From Melitaea cinxia (taxonomy: Eukaryota > Arthropoda > Insecta > Lepidoptera > Nymphalidae): a stretch of 64,000 nt of DNA. Below, piece by piece: positions 19,131-31,200 of the stretch. Each line of letters opens with the position of its first letter. Positions within the stretch are counted from its first letter, which is position 1. The notes under the pieces are model-generated. The model was not told the DNA's origin. It ran no database searches and worked only from the letters and a program-made list of their open reading frames with translations. The position numbers and the translations under genes were made by a program. The stretch spans positions 10,333,289-10,397,288 of the forward strand of contig NC_059395.1 in assembly GCF_905220565.1 (NCBI RefSeq), given 5' to 3'.

Positions 19131-19471
19131 TTTTGATATGATATTCAAAAATGTTTAGAATTCCTAATGTGTGGGTAACACAAAAATAAAATCGTACATA
19201 TTAAAAATAGCATGGTGTCGTCTCCTGTCAAAGATTTTCATTGTAATATGAAACTTTGAATAGTTACGGGTCTCTGTAAAGAACTCACTATAGACGGCGC
19301 CACGGTTCGCTTAAACCGAAAATAAAAAAATCATCATATCGAAAAATTTCGCTCTAGCGGGTACATCGTTCCATAGCTTAATTGGCTAGAGCGCCGACAC
19401 GGTCAGTCGGAGACGCGGGTTCGAATCCCGCTGGAGCGGTCAATTTTTGATATGATATTCAAAAATGTTTA
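19131..19471 (+). repeat. 313-bp repeat unit, plus orientation
   Basis: Spacer and tail blocks followed by a complete tRNA-like segment. The stretch 19217-19471 is a near-identical inverted copy of 18843-19098, about 255 bp per arm with about 118 bp between them. Confidence 0.8.
19367..19439 (+). tRNA. tRNA-like sequence, copy 2 (anticodon position GGT)
   Basis: Same cloverleaf as the minus copy, but the acceptor stem CGTTCCA/TGGAGCG pairs fully (one G-U). Loop ACGGTCA with C33. It is followed by TCAATTTTTGATATG and has no short T run of the usual tRNA terminator type immediately after it. Confidence 0.45.
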
Positions 19472-19489
19472 GTCTCAATATTTTTAGCA

Positions 19490-19800
19490 TTACCCAACAA
19501 TCATCATTTCTTCCACTGTCCACAGCTGGACATAGGTCTCTACAAGTTCACGCCACAAATGGCGGTAACTCACGTGTTTTGCCCATAGTCACCACGTTGG
19601 GCAAGCGAATTGGTAATCGTAGGGCTGGCTTTGTCGCACCGAAGACACTGCTGCCCGTCTTCGGCCTGTGTATTTCAAAGCTAGCAGTTGGATGGCTATC
19701 CCGCCATCGGTTGGCTTTTTAAGTTTCAAGGTGGTAGTGGAACTGTGTTATCCCTTAGTCGCCTCTTACGACACAGCCACACAGCGAATATCCAAGCATT
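19490..19800 (-). repeat. RTE-like LINE 3' end
   Basis: Minus reading: TTCGCTGTGTGGCTGTGTCG, then the CGAAGACGGGCAGCAGTGTC block, CGGTGCGACAAAGCCAGCCC, and the TATGTCCAGCTGTGGACAGTG end. Same family as 17945, opposite orientation. Confidence 0.7.
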
Positions 19801-19839
19801 ACCCAACAGTAACAGACTGTGAGAGAGTGGTCGCTTAGA

Positions 19840-19985
19840 CCGGATATAAAATCATCATATCAAAAATTTTCGATCTAGCGGGTACATTGTTCCATACCTT
19901 AATTGGCTAGAGCACCGACACGGTTAGTTGGAGATGCAGGTTCGATCCCCGCTGGAACGGTCGATTTTTGATATGATATGATGGT
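19840..19985 (+). repeat. Diverged 313-bp-family unit with tRNA-like sequence
   Basis: Begins ATAAAATCATCATATCAAAA, keeps CTAGCGGGTACATTG and ends GGTCGATTTTTGATATGATA. It is older than the inverted pair, judging by its mismatches. Confidence 0.65.
19888..19960 (+). tRNA. tRNA-like sequence, copy 3 (degraded)
   Basis: 73 nt. The acceptor stem TGTTCCA/TGGAACG still pairs and the anticodon loop is ACGGTTA (GGT). The D stem and T stem each carry a mismatch. Probably a pseudogene. Confidence 0.35.
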
Positions 19986-19989
19986 ACAC

Positions 19990-20860
19990 AGCACAGAAAA
20001 AATTATAAAACAAACTAGAATGAAATATAATCAAAAGGGCCAATTACGACCATCCATCCGTTTAAAATTTAAATTAACAAACGTGAAAAAATAAAATAAA
20101 AGGAAAAACACAAGAAAAAAAACATACTTGTTTTCATATTAGACCTATAAATACCCCTGGGAAGGATAATTTAAAAACAATTAACTCTATATGGAAGGAA
20201 ATATAACATATATAATAATGATAATAATAATAGTGAACATTATATAAATATTTATGAAATATATATAAATTATTTAATTATTATAAAATGTTTAGACTGT
20301 AAGACATAACACAATGAAAAAGCTGAAATATATTAAACGACCAGTAGCAACGTCGTCGGTTAGTTACCGAAATTTTATAAGTGCGAGTACTGCGGAGCTG
20401 AGTCTACCATTCAAGGATGACAATTGGGAATTCTACTGAAGTTTTGAGTGCAAATTTATCCCTAAAAAACCTGTAGTACCATTGACAATAAGCCTCTCGT
20501 TATTTATTTCTAAATAATAATTCGGATGCTTAGCATTGGGCAATTTTATGACAGTTAACAGTAATTTCATAATTTTGTGTTTGTTTAAAGCTGTTGTAAG
20601 TATGCTGTTGTTGTCAATAAGTACATCTTATTTTGATTCTTACAATAAATAAATAAAATAATAAACTGGTAAAAAGTTCAGTAGCTCTGTTTAAAATTTT
20701 AATCAAGCCACCACTAGCTATACACTTGGGTAAGCATGAGTGTAAATAGCCACCGAGGTGTTGTGTATTCCTTCCGTGAATTGAATTTAATTTACTTATA
20801 TACTACATGGAAACGATGTGACTGTTTATTAAATTGTACGCTTATTTTTATTCGTATTGC
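19990..20860. other. AT-rich intergenic sequence
   Basis: No feature recognised before the hairpin at 20866. Confidence 0.4.
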
Positions 20861-20865
20861 AGCTT

Positions 20866-20915
20866 GCTAAGGTTTCTTATTACAGATGTAGTCATCTGTA
20901 ATAAGAAACCTTAGC
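20866..20915. repeat. Perfect 23-bp stem hairpin
   Basis: Arms 20866-20888 and 20893-20915 are exact reverse complements, beginning GCTAAGGTTTC and ending GAAACCTTAGC, around the 4-base loop TAGT. Confidence 0.9.
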
Positions 20916-20950
20916 ATTTTATTCATTATATATGGAGAGCTTTTACAATG

Positions 20951-21567
20951 GTAATAATTGTGTTTGCTCGCAAACGAAAAAAAAACCGACTTCAATTACA
21001 TCGACAAGTAATACAACGTAGATCGACGAAAACATAGTCAAGCAACTACGCGTCATCAAAGATTACTCAAAAAGTAGTTATCAGATCTCGATAAAATTTA
21101 TATGTGACCACATGATTAACATCAGCTTTCGATTAAATTAAAAATTATCAAAATCGGTACACCCAGTAAAAAGTTATTACGGATTTTCGAGAGTTTCCCT
21201 CGATTTCTCTGGGATCCCATCATCAGATCCTGGTTTCCTTATCACGGTACCAAACTAGGGATATTCCCTTTCCAACAAAAAAAAAATTATCAAAATCGGT
21301 ACATCCAGTAGAAAGTTATGCGGTATAATACAACGTAGGTCGACGAAAAAAGCGTCAAGTAAAAACGCATTATTGGATATAACTCGAAAAGTAGTTGTTA
21401 GATCTCAAATAAATTTAAATGGGACCAATTGGCACACACCACCTTTCGATTAAAACCAAATTTGTCGAAATCGGTCTACCCGGTCAAAAGTTCTGATGTA
21501 ACATACATAAAAAAAAAAATACAGTCGAATTGAGAACCTCCTCCTTTTTTGGAAGTCAGTTAAAAAT
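20951..21567 (+). repeat. Common AACCGACTTC/GAAGTCGGTT repeat, copy 4
   Basis: About 617 bp, a near-complete copy with both end blocks and two internal halves. A good reference copy for the family. Confidence 0.85.
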
Positions 21568-22109
21568 CTACATCAAAACGAGCAAATAAAAACAACTAAA
21601 ATATAATTATAATGTGTATCTATTACATTACTATACGGTGTATTTTTACTTATACTTTAAACTTTACCTATTATATTTATATTTACCTTTACCGTTTATG
21701 ATATGTGATTCGTTCTCTAGCTTTATGACAGTGAAATAAAAGAGTTTATACAAGAGCAATGCCGCGTGCAGGAGCAAATTAAATATAAATAACAGATATA
21801 ATACAATTTTAAACATTGTAATACTGAATCTGATAAAAAAATTCTTGTCTTGAATCGTCAGACAGGTTGTCGGCTTGCTTCTTCCAGGTTATTTTATTCG
21901 TACGGGTAGGCTTCGAAAGCACTTCTGAATTTATTGACAGACGTTATTTGACAGAGTACACAATATTCTTTCGCAAACTAATATTTATAATTGACGTGAA
22001 GCTACTAGCGATTCGGAAAGAACTAATTCAAAGAATTAACTTGAATAGTTTTGAAATTATATAAGAAGATAGTTTCTAAAATCATATAAAATTGGAACAA
22101 AAACTGAGG
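21568..22109. other. AT-rich intergenic sequence
   Basis: Nothing recognised. Confidence 0.4.
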
Positions 22110-22440
22110 TACTGAACTACTGAGGTAGCGTACAGCAGGAAATATGAAATGAATATGAAATGATATATGAAAATCTAGAGCAACCCTGACTCTGAGCCCT
22201 TTGAAGTACCTCGACTTAACTTATCACAGCTAAATAATACTGCTTTCAATCAGAGTTGTGCTCATGTGGTGGGTAAGTTAACCAGAGCTCCTGAAGGGGT
22301 TTGGGGGTAAGGTCGGCTATACACCTGCGATGCTTCTGGTGTTGCAGGCATTTATAGGCTACGGTAATTCCTTACCATCAGGTGAGCCATACGTTTATTT
22401 GCGACCTAGTTGTATATTAAAAAAAAACATTTAAACGTAA
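22110..22440 (-). repeat. Lepidopteran high-copy short repeat (SINE-like)
   Basis: Minus copy of the family at 15527: CTGAGGTAGCGTACAGCAGG at the left and ACCATCAGGTGAGCC with GCGACCTAGT at the right. Confidence 0.7.
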
Positions 22441-22989
22441 GTTGTAGATATGAATATTTTTTCTTTAAATCTAGGTTATCACGATAACATAATTTAAACA
22501 GGCTTGATTTTTATTTCACCTTATATTGTACAAACGGTAATGTAAATATTATGATTAGGGAGTATATTAATACGTAACTACAAAAGAATAAATCTTTGTG
22601 ATTAATGTATGACGGTGTCAAGGTAATGATGATAATATTTCTATCGATGATTGTAATGGTTTGTTTAGATTTTGTTCTGAGGCGATTTTTTTTTTTTAAT
22701 TTAATAATATATATTTTTAATGAGCTCGTTTCTTTATTTGATAAATAATTACACTAGGATCTGCTAGTTCTATATGATGTTTGTAACATTATGTCACTAA
22801 CCTGATCATCGAGGAAGGTTGTATGTACAACCTTTTTTCAAATTCAAAAGCTTAGTTTTATCAATGAACTGTATGTGGTGTGAGATTTTTTTATAACTTA
22901 GAAGGTATTTAGAGATGCTATTTATCTATCAATTCGATTGTATATTTTTATGTATTTGTATTACCTCAGAACGTTTGACTGAAAATAAT

Positions 22990-23430
22990 CTATACATATA
23001 ATAAAATGGTAGGAAAGTCAAAACTGTAGATTGCATATTTTTTTAAAAGAATACTTAGGGTGTGATCTATAATCGAAACCGAAGCCAAAAATATAGTTTT
23101 TAGAATTTTTGTCTGTTTGTCTGTATGTATGTCCGGGATAAACTCAAAAAGTACTGCATGGATTTACTTCAAATTTGGCACGAATATTATTAAGAAGTCG
23201 GGTCAACATATATAGGCTACAAATTATCACGCTGTCACCTACGGGGAACGACCAGTGAACCTTTATTTCTTCAACGCATTCTGTAACAACGTGTAATCTA
23301 ACGACGCATGTTTGAATGTTGTTATTATGTTAATAACCACGCTATAAGCTAGCTTCATACTATAAATAAAGACATTCTGTAGTATATTTAGTATTGCACC
23401 CGTGCGAAGCTGGGGCAGGTCGCTAGTAAT
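22990..23430 (+). repeat. Interspersed repeat ending GTGCGAAGCTGGGGC
   Basis: Begins TCTATACATATAATAAAATG, includes TGTCTGTTTGTCTGTATGTA, CACCTACGGGGAACGACC, and ends GCACCCGTGCGAAGCTGG. The start and end pair is typical of a short lepidopteran interspersed repeat. No protein is encoded. Confidence 0.6.
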
Positions 23431-23439
23431 AAATAAATT

Positions 23440-23556
23440 TGATCGAGACGATGATTGCTTTTTGAGTAATCTTTGATAACGCTTATTTACTTGACTATTT
23501 TTTCGTCTACCTACGTTGTATTACTTGTCGATATAATTGAAGTTGGTTTTTTGCTA
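23440..23556 (-). repeat. Common repeat, 117-bp fragment
   Basis: TTTTTGAGTAATCTTTGATA, CTACCTACGTTGTATTACTT and TTGAAGTTGG match the 5' end of the common repeat on the minus strand. Confidence 0.75.
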
Positions 23557-23682
23557 TACATCTAACATTAACATTTGTCTTCTTTGATAACGTTTTTAAT
23601 TTTTATTTAAATAATCCATTTCAGGTTTGGTTTCCAGAAATAAATAAATTATTTGATAGTAATTTAAAATATTTAAACAAAC

Positions 23683-24015
23683 CAGCTGTGCCCGCGACTT
23701 CGCTTGCGTGGAATTTAACAAAAACGTTATTTTTAAGTTCGCAAAGTTAATAAATAAATAAATTTCTATAATAAAATTAGCCTAAATAACTCCTTATTAC
23801 ATCAGCTAGGTATCTGCCAGTAAAAATCTCGTCCAAAATAGGTCCAGCTGTTGCAGAGAATAGCCAGAACAAACAGACAGACAGATAGACAAAAATTGTA
23901 AAAAATGTTATTTTGGTACAATGTTATGTTGGTGGTATGTACCGTGTATCGTGTATTTAGTAAAAAGCGGTTATTTTAATATTACAAACAGACACTCTAA
24001 TTTTATTTATTTTTA
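23683..24015 (+). repeat. Interspersed repeat (AGCTGTGCCCGCGACTTCG type)
   Basis: Starts CAGCTGTGCCCGCGACTTCG and includes GTCCAGCTGTTGCAG, the CAGACAGACAGATAGAC block and the AAGCGGTTATTTTAATATTA tail. Same order of blocks as 6497 (minus) and 38320 (plus). Confidence 0.65.
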
Positions 24016-24027
24016 TACTTAGACTAG

Positions 24028-24240
24028 CTGACCCCGCAAACGTTGTTTTGCCATATATTTTATAGACCTTCTCAATCCCCACCCCCCCTTATAACTTAGA
24101 GGAATGAAAAATAGATGTTGTTCGATTCTCAGACCTACCCGATATGCACACAAAATTTCACGAGAATCGGTCAAGCCGTTTCGGAGGAGTTTAACTACAA
24201 ACACCGCGACACGAGATATTTATATATTAGATGTGTAGAT
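24028..24240 (+). repeat. Interspersed repeat (AGCTGACCCCGCAAACG type)
   Basis: Begins CTAGCTGACCCCGCAAACGT and ends GAGATATTTATATATTAGA. Contains ATCGGTCAAGCCGTTTCGGA. A common TE-derived tail, not a gene. Confidence 0.55.
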
Positions 24241-24479
24241 ATTGTACGGGGATATTACGTAATAATAGTCTGTGCATAGAACAATACCATTGTAGAGGTG
24301 TAGCAAAAACGATTGTGGTGGGTAAAAAAAAAGATCGTTGACCTTCTCGATTTTGTCTCGATGTGATGTTGGATTTATCTCTAAATGAATCCGAGCAGCA
24401 AAGTGAATGCTTAACAAATACCGACTCTGAAGTCCAAATCGGTATATAAAAAGTTATAATGTATTCATGCATGTAATTC

Positions 24480-27279
24480 ACGAAACTGCTAGAAATATTA
24501 TTAAGTATATGTTTTATTTTAATAAAGTGTTGTCAGAGGATTTTTTTAAACATAGCGTTAGATATAGGTATTTCATCATATTTCTGAAATGACGAGTAAG
24601 TATCAAGTTGATGCAGGCATAAGCTAGTTTGCCTACATTATTTTTTTTTAGATTCGTTTGTTTATCAATTATAATAAATGTCAAAAAATCCAGGATATAT
24701 ACTTAACTGTTTCACTATATTTATCTATTAAAAAAAAAGTTATCATAAAGTGAATAGTTAAATTATTTTATTATGCGCGGGACATAATGGATATCCTGAC
24801 CATAATGCTACTAATGCGCTATAAAATTTGGCAGTAGTGACGACGAGTAGGTTCAATAGTGATTACTAATGAAGGAACAAAAATGAATATGTATTCACGG
24901 ATGCGTGGTTTAGTCCAGTTATATCCGCAAGATGTCCTAAAATAATATCTGCAACATTAGGCAAATAGGTTTCAATAAAGCTAATTTAATTGTTTCAGAT
25001 CTCTATATAACATATTCCAGTCGTACCCATCCATCCATACCTATACATAATTTTAAAAATATTTTTTTATTAATAAAAAAAACGTGTCACCATTACAACA
25101 CTATAAGAACCAGGAATCCAAAAGTAAATTGGCCTATTAAATGACTGACTCACTCAATAAGAAGTGGAAAGTAACAACAATAAATATCCACTAATGTGAC
25201 TGTTATCAAAGTATGTCTAATTTATATATTTTTGACTTACATAAATAATTCATCTCATCGTGTAATACTAGCAGAATTACGAGACTTACGGGTATGAAAC
25301 TAATTATAAATAGTGTGTATCGAATGACTTTATAGAGTATATTGGTACTAGCTAACCCAGTGAACTTTGCAGTGTCATATTTTTTGTGAACATATCAATT
25401 TTTTTCTTTGTACAAATCTTGTCCAGACAATATCGAAAATAAAACAAGAATCCTTTGGTGCACCCACAAATTTCAGCGGGTAATAGTTATTGCAGACATT
25501 ATCATATTATATTATATAGAACATAGTAAGTTAACTTTCATACCTGATTAGCGACCGAGATTAAACATCTGTTAATGTTGGACAACATCATAGATTGTAT
25601 AAGAATTTATCCAAAACACATGTGACTTTTATTTAATCGTTTATACAAAGAAATAAAATTGAATCGTTAATATCAAAGTAATAATTTTTTTGTCATAAAA
25701 GAATAGCAGTTAGCAAATTTCTGCTCTGTGTCTGTCAGTCTACCTGTTCTACTTCTAGGTGTATCTGAAATATCTAGTCCTATTTTGAAGGGACTTTAGT
25801 AGTTAATGATTAAAGAAGAAATTACTTTTAGTATTTAGATTAGATAGTTAACATCAAGAAGTAGCGTCTAAAGCAAATAAAGTCACAATTTAATTAATAT
25901 TAAACAAAATCAAAAGCTGTAATCATACTCTGAGTAGAATTCAGTATTAATATATTAAGACAATTACAAATTGTACGTAATTAACAGACAGTGTTGTGAT
26001 AAAAGAGCTATTTTATACATACACTAGCTATAAACAGTAGCAATAAATGTCAATGAGTATGAAACTGACGCCCTCATTCAATCTCCGCTCTACATTGAAA
26101 TTTGTCCCTTCAGTTTCAGCATAAGTTCAGGTTACCGCTCGTAATACGTCTTTACGATTTGTATACCGTTGCAGCTAGTCCTTGGATCGCTCGTAATCGT
26201 AACATGGAAATATTCAGCTACCGCGCCAATTCTCTAAGCATAAACTGACCATTATTGTGTAAACAAGCTTGCATTGTAAAGATGACGACCGCCGGTAAAG
26301 TTATATTATTAAATTATAGATATAATTTACTATTTCCATCAATATTCTCCGTCATAATTACAGTTTGGATGGCCGATCTTTTTTTACATATACCTACATA
26401 TTGTTACTTTTTTCTTTTAAATATTTTTTACTGTTTTAGCAAAGTTTTTAATTGTTATACTGTTTTTAATAGTTTGTTTTATACTTTTATTGATGTTGTT
26501 AATTTGTCATAAGACAGATATTTGTTGTTGGTATAAGTTTCGAAACAACTGTTTAAAGTGTATTGCATGCTGAGTTGGCCTGTAAGTGTGGTGTACCTAT
26601 AGTGTAAGATATTCTGTTTATGAACGAATGATAGAACCACTGTATACTACGTTGGCTTCCTATATAAATAAATAAATAAATAATATTAGTCATTTGTATT
26701 ATATTGTAATTTTAAAAATTGCAAAAAAAAGTCTTACAAGTAAAAATCGATTTGATATTTATCTTACAATATTCATATCAACTATGATATATTCTAGCAT
26801 TCTTTTGAAAGAAGAGTGATGAGTATTGATTATGTAAAGTTATATATAATCGATGGAAGTTAGTAAATGATATCATAAAACGCATCCTCAATGACGTCAA
26901 TACGGTACAATAGTTAAATCACTTCTACTGTTAAACCTTTATTAGTATTTATGCATAAATCTCAAGGTGTAATAATAATTGTGTGGCGTTACTTTGCTAT
27001 GTATAAACATTTATTTTAAAAGCATATACTCAAATTTACTTTACCATGTTTTGAGTTGTTGTTTTAGTCAAACAAATGCGTATCACTTGACATCATTTTA
27101 TTTAATGAGAAATGATTCATAGCAAAAATATTTGTTATGTTATTTGTCTATATCTTTACAGCTTTTATTGCGACGATTAGTTACGGACTAACAAAATAAT
27201 ATGTCATATTTATAAGCTTTTATTATAAATAGGTATATTTATTAATGTGCTATTTATGTGCTTTAGAAAAAAGTGATAT
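24480..27279. other. Intergenic stretch with only old repeat debris
   Basis: Degraded repeat pieces lie at about 25345-25500 (TACTAGCTAACCCAGTGAAC) and 25700-25810. Otherwise the sequence is AT-rich, without coding or RNA signals that I can support. Confidence 0.4.
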
Positions 27280-27535
27280 TAGAAACCTGATACCTCACAC
27301 GTATGGGTTTGATGAAAAAAAAAACGAGTTTCAGTTTTAAGTATGGGGAACCCTCAAAATTTGGTGTCTTTTTTCTATTTTTGTGTGAAAATCTTAATGC
27401 GGTTCACAGAATACATCTATTTACCAAGTTTCATCAGTATAGTTCTTATAGTTTCGGAAAAAAGTGGCTGTGACAGACGGACGGCTAGACAGATAGACAG
27501 ACATGACGAATCCATAAGGGTTCCGTTCCGACGAA
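27280..27535 (+). repeat. Interspersed repeat with GACAGACGGACGG block
   Basis: AGTATGGGGAACCCTCAAAA, then GTGACAGACGGACGGCTAGA, then CATAAGGGTTCCGTTCCGAC: the order found in a widespread lepidopteran repeat. Confidence 0.5.
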
Positions 27536-27595
27536 AAAGTGTAACAAGTCTTTTCTCTACACTTATTGCTACATATAGTTCGCAATATGTGTCAT

Positions 27596-28212
27596 ATTTA
27601 ACTGACTTCCAAAAAAGGAGGAGGTTCTCAATTCGACTGTATTTTTTTTTATGTATGTTACATCAGAACTTTTGACTGGGTGGACATACGATTTCGACAA
27701 ATTTTCTTTTAATCGAAAGGTGGTGTGTGCCAATTGGTCCCATTTAAATTTATTTGAGATCTAACAACTACTTTTCGAGTTATATCTAATAATGCGTTTT
27801 TACTTGACGCTTTTTTCGTCGACCTACGTTGTATTATACCGCATAACTTTCTACTGGATGTACTGATTTTGATAATTCTTTTTTTGTTGGAAAGGAGATA
27901 TCCCAAGTTTAGTACCGTGATAAGGAAACCAGGATCTGATGATGGGATCCCAGAGAAATCGAGGGAACTTCTTGAAAATCCGCAATAACTTTTTACTGGG
28001 TGTACCGATTTTAATAATTTTTAATTTAATCGAAGCTGATGTTTATCATGTGGTCACATATAAATTTTATTGAGATCTGATCACTACTTTTTGAGTAATC
28101 TTTGATAACGCGCAGTTAGGTACTTGACTTTTTTTCGTCGATCTACGTTATATTACTCGTCGATGTAATTGAAGTCGGTTTTTTTTTTCGTTTGCGAGCA
28201 AACACAATTATT
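27596..28212 (-). repeat. Common AACCGACTTC/GAAGTCGGTT repeat, copy 6
   Basis: Near-complete minus copy, from ACTGACTTCCAAAAAAGGAG to TTTGCGAGCAAACACAATTA. Flanked on the right by a (TA)n run at 28256-28279. Confidence 0.85.
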
Positions 28213-31200
28213 TATTTACCAAACCAATGATTACTGTGATTGAAAATGAGGATTATGTATATATATATATATATATATCTTAACCTTTTTCTATGTATAT
28301 AATAAATAAAATAATGAATTTTTATTTTTAATATTAAAAAGTAATAATTAATAAAATAAAATTTCTAGAGTTCCTTATTTTTTATTTGTTTATTAACTTA
28401 ATTATCCTCCATCCATTCCATCTATCCATCCTAGGTATTTTTATTTATTTATTCCATGTACAGCTCTGTGTTTTTTAAATAAATCCTCTTACTTATTTAT
28501 TTCTTAATCTTTGCATTAAATCGTTAAATAGAAATAAATAAATTTTATTAGAAATTTTTCAATTAAACTCTGTTAACTTGATATTTTACAGTATAAATTA
28601 TGACTGTACCGCAAACGTCTAACAAAAAGCGAAAGGACCTTCGTTCCGACCAGGGGTCCATAGACATCTTAAATAAGAGAGATAATAAAATATCTTAAAT
28701 AATTATAAATTTTTCGAGATACAAGACGCTGTGTTATTACATCTCATCATATTTTTCCAACGATATAAAAGTTGACAGATGACGTCAATTGTTATAATTT
28801 TTCATGATCACGATTACCGCTATCTAAAAGAAAACTGTTTGAAGAAATATTAATGTTATAATCGCTTTGATGTTGCGGTAGCGTCATGCTTATACACACA
28901 AATATCGGAGGTTTATGTAAAGAGTGATAAGGGAGATGTTAAAGCTATTATTGTAATATGCCTGTTTGTGTGAGAAGGTTGTCCTTTTGGATTAACAAAC
29001 TATGACATATTGTTGTTTGAAATTTTGAATATTCTCTTTATGTATCTTTTCTCATCAAATTTATTTATTTATTTATTTACAGAAAAAAAGATACAATTTA
29101 TGTGATAAACAGTGCAGCAAAAACAATGAACAGTTTAACAGTGCACTGTGTAAATAGGAATAAGCAAATAAAATTATCACTTTTCTAATAATCTGTGATA
29201 ACAATGGTGCCCTTTTCAGCAATATATATTTCTTCACATTATGTAAGGTGACAGAAATAAATTGTTTTGCGAACTACATATCGTTATATTGAACTATCTA
29301 TCTAAAACTACTTTTAAAAATTACTTTATTATACGAATAACTCATATATACATTATACATATAATAATAATAATAATTAATACATCCCATACAAAAAGTC
29401 TGATGAGGGTGGGTCATTATTATTAATAGATACAAAATTATTCATTTCATTTTCACCATTATAGTTCCTTTGTTCTCTAGGAGAATGTGAAATTTTTAAA
29501 CGAATTATATTCATAATTATGTACTCTTTGAACGAAAGTTAAATGAAAGTGTCCCTTGGTAATTATCAACATTCATATAACATAACATTCAATTGACAGT
29601 TTAATGAGGTCACTAATACCATTTATGAAAATGTGTGTAACGCTATTGGGAATTTCAATGCTATTTCACAATCACACTCGCCCTAAGGGACGTAATACTT
29701 TGATGTAACCTTCATTATCCTTAATGCGATCTTGCTACAGCCATATTTGGAGCGGGTTGCGAGAAAACGATTATTATAATACATCGACACCTTTTATAAA
29801 CAAATATGTCTATGCATGCATAAAAAATGTTGTATTTCAATAATTGTATGGAAAAATAATACGTAAACAATGACAGGCGATAACGGCACGCGATCGTTAT
29901 TTATTAATGAATGGAAAATTAGTCTAGATGTTCCATCGTTCCATGCAAATATAGGTTTGATTGTTTAAGCCCATATTTACATAGAACCGCGTGTTTCTCT
30001 AGTTTGAAAATCAATGTACTAGAACTATAGTATTTAAAATAGGTTTACATATTTTATAGATTTCTTTCTAAGCTTCTGGTACTTCGAGTGCTTTTTTATG
30101 AAATATATTATTACAGAATGATGTTTGTGCTTATATCAGTACGAAATACTGAGAAATCAGCTTTTTTGTAATTTTGTAACATAGAAGTACTTTATAGGGT
30201 ACAACAGAGACATTTTTACTTCAGGTAATGGGTTAATAGGAAAATAAACAAAATGAAAATTTATATAATTATCGTATTAAGCAAAAATGAAAAATCACTG
30301 TCTTTGATTGAATTGTTATAAAAAAGACCTACCCTGCACGGTCGAAAAGGATAATTGAAATCAATGACAGATGAACAAAGGTCGTTTTGCTATTGATAGA
30401 TATTATAATGACTATGAAGTTTTCTTTTATGACGTCTTCACCTAATTACATAAAATTGTACATACCTACGTGCTTACCGGATGTGTTCTACTATCTATCT
30501 AACACTTGAATTAATTCAGTAGAGTTGAACAAAATGTAATACATTTTATACTTTATTTAAAGAAAATTGAAATCAGTTAACGTGTTAGAAATTCAAAGAT
30601 TTATCGTAATGATAATTGTATGAAACAATATAAGTTTACAAAAAGTTTAATGTGTGCAATATGCTGCCGAGTCGAAAATTTACTACTACACCTAAAATAA
30701 ATAAATAAATAAATATATAAACACCTAAATATGTGTTATTACTACTTGCCTAAGACATAGAAGCTTAAGATATCTAAATATATATGTGATGTCTAATATA
30801 GTATCTTATCAATACTTCAGAGCAGTATTCGTGGCAGCCTGTTAACAAATCGCTGTAATTTTCAAGTTTAGTCAATCGGGGCAGTAAGTAATGGACACAA
30901 ATGGCAATGAAATAATAGTCCGTTTCCCTCGGGGAGGCGCGCCCGACAGCTACTGGAATATTGTAATATTTTACACGTGTTTGCGTTTTTCAATGTGCTA
31001 AACGGAAAAGCCATAAATATATGGAAACGCCCTTAATGGAGAATTCTGCACGCGCTTTTTGTTATTATGAAAGTATTTTTCAAGGTGACGGTTCGCTGAA
31101 GTTTTTGTTTTCAAAGCTATGTTGAGAATGTAATGAGTAATGTTAATATTTTTTTTTCTTTAAGTAATTAATGAAGAATGTTTGTCTGTATGTCCTTTAT

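Noticed and set aside
19465..19722. 85-codon plus-strand frame
   Set aside because: It lies across the antisense of an RTE-like 3' end; untranslated element sequence.
18876..19960. Functional tRNA-Thr(GGT) gene cluster
   Set aside because: C at position 33, an anticodon not normally used in eukaryotes, and embedding in a repeat unit argue for a tRNA-derived repeat. Kept as tRNA-like with low confidence.
20866..20915. microRNA precursor
   Set aside because: A fully paired stem with a 4-base loop is too short and too perfect for a canonical precursor, and there is no flanking lower stem.
27709..27906. 65-codon minus-strand frame
   Set aside because: It lies entirely in the common repeat; other copies have stops in this frame.
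30891..31001. 36-codon frame starting MDTNGNEIIVRFPRGG
   Set aside because: No splice context or known similarity, and it lies in a possible conserved noncoding patch. Too short to call on composition alone.
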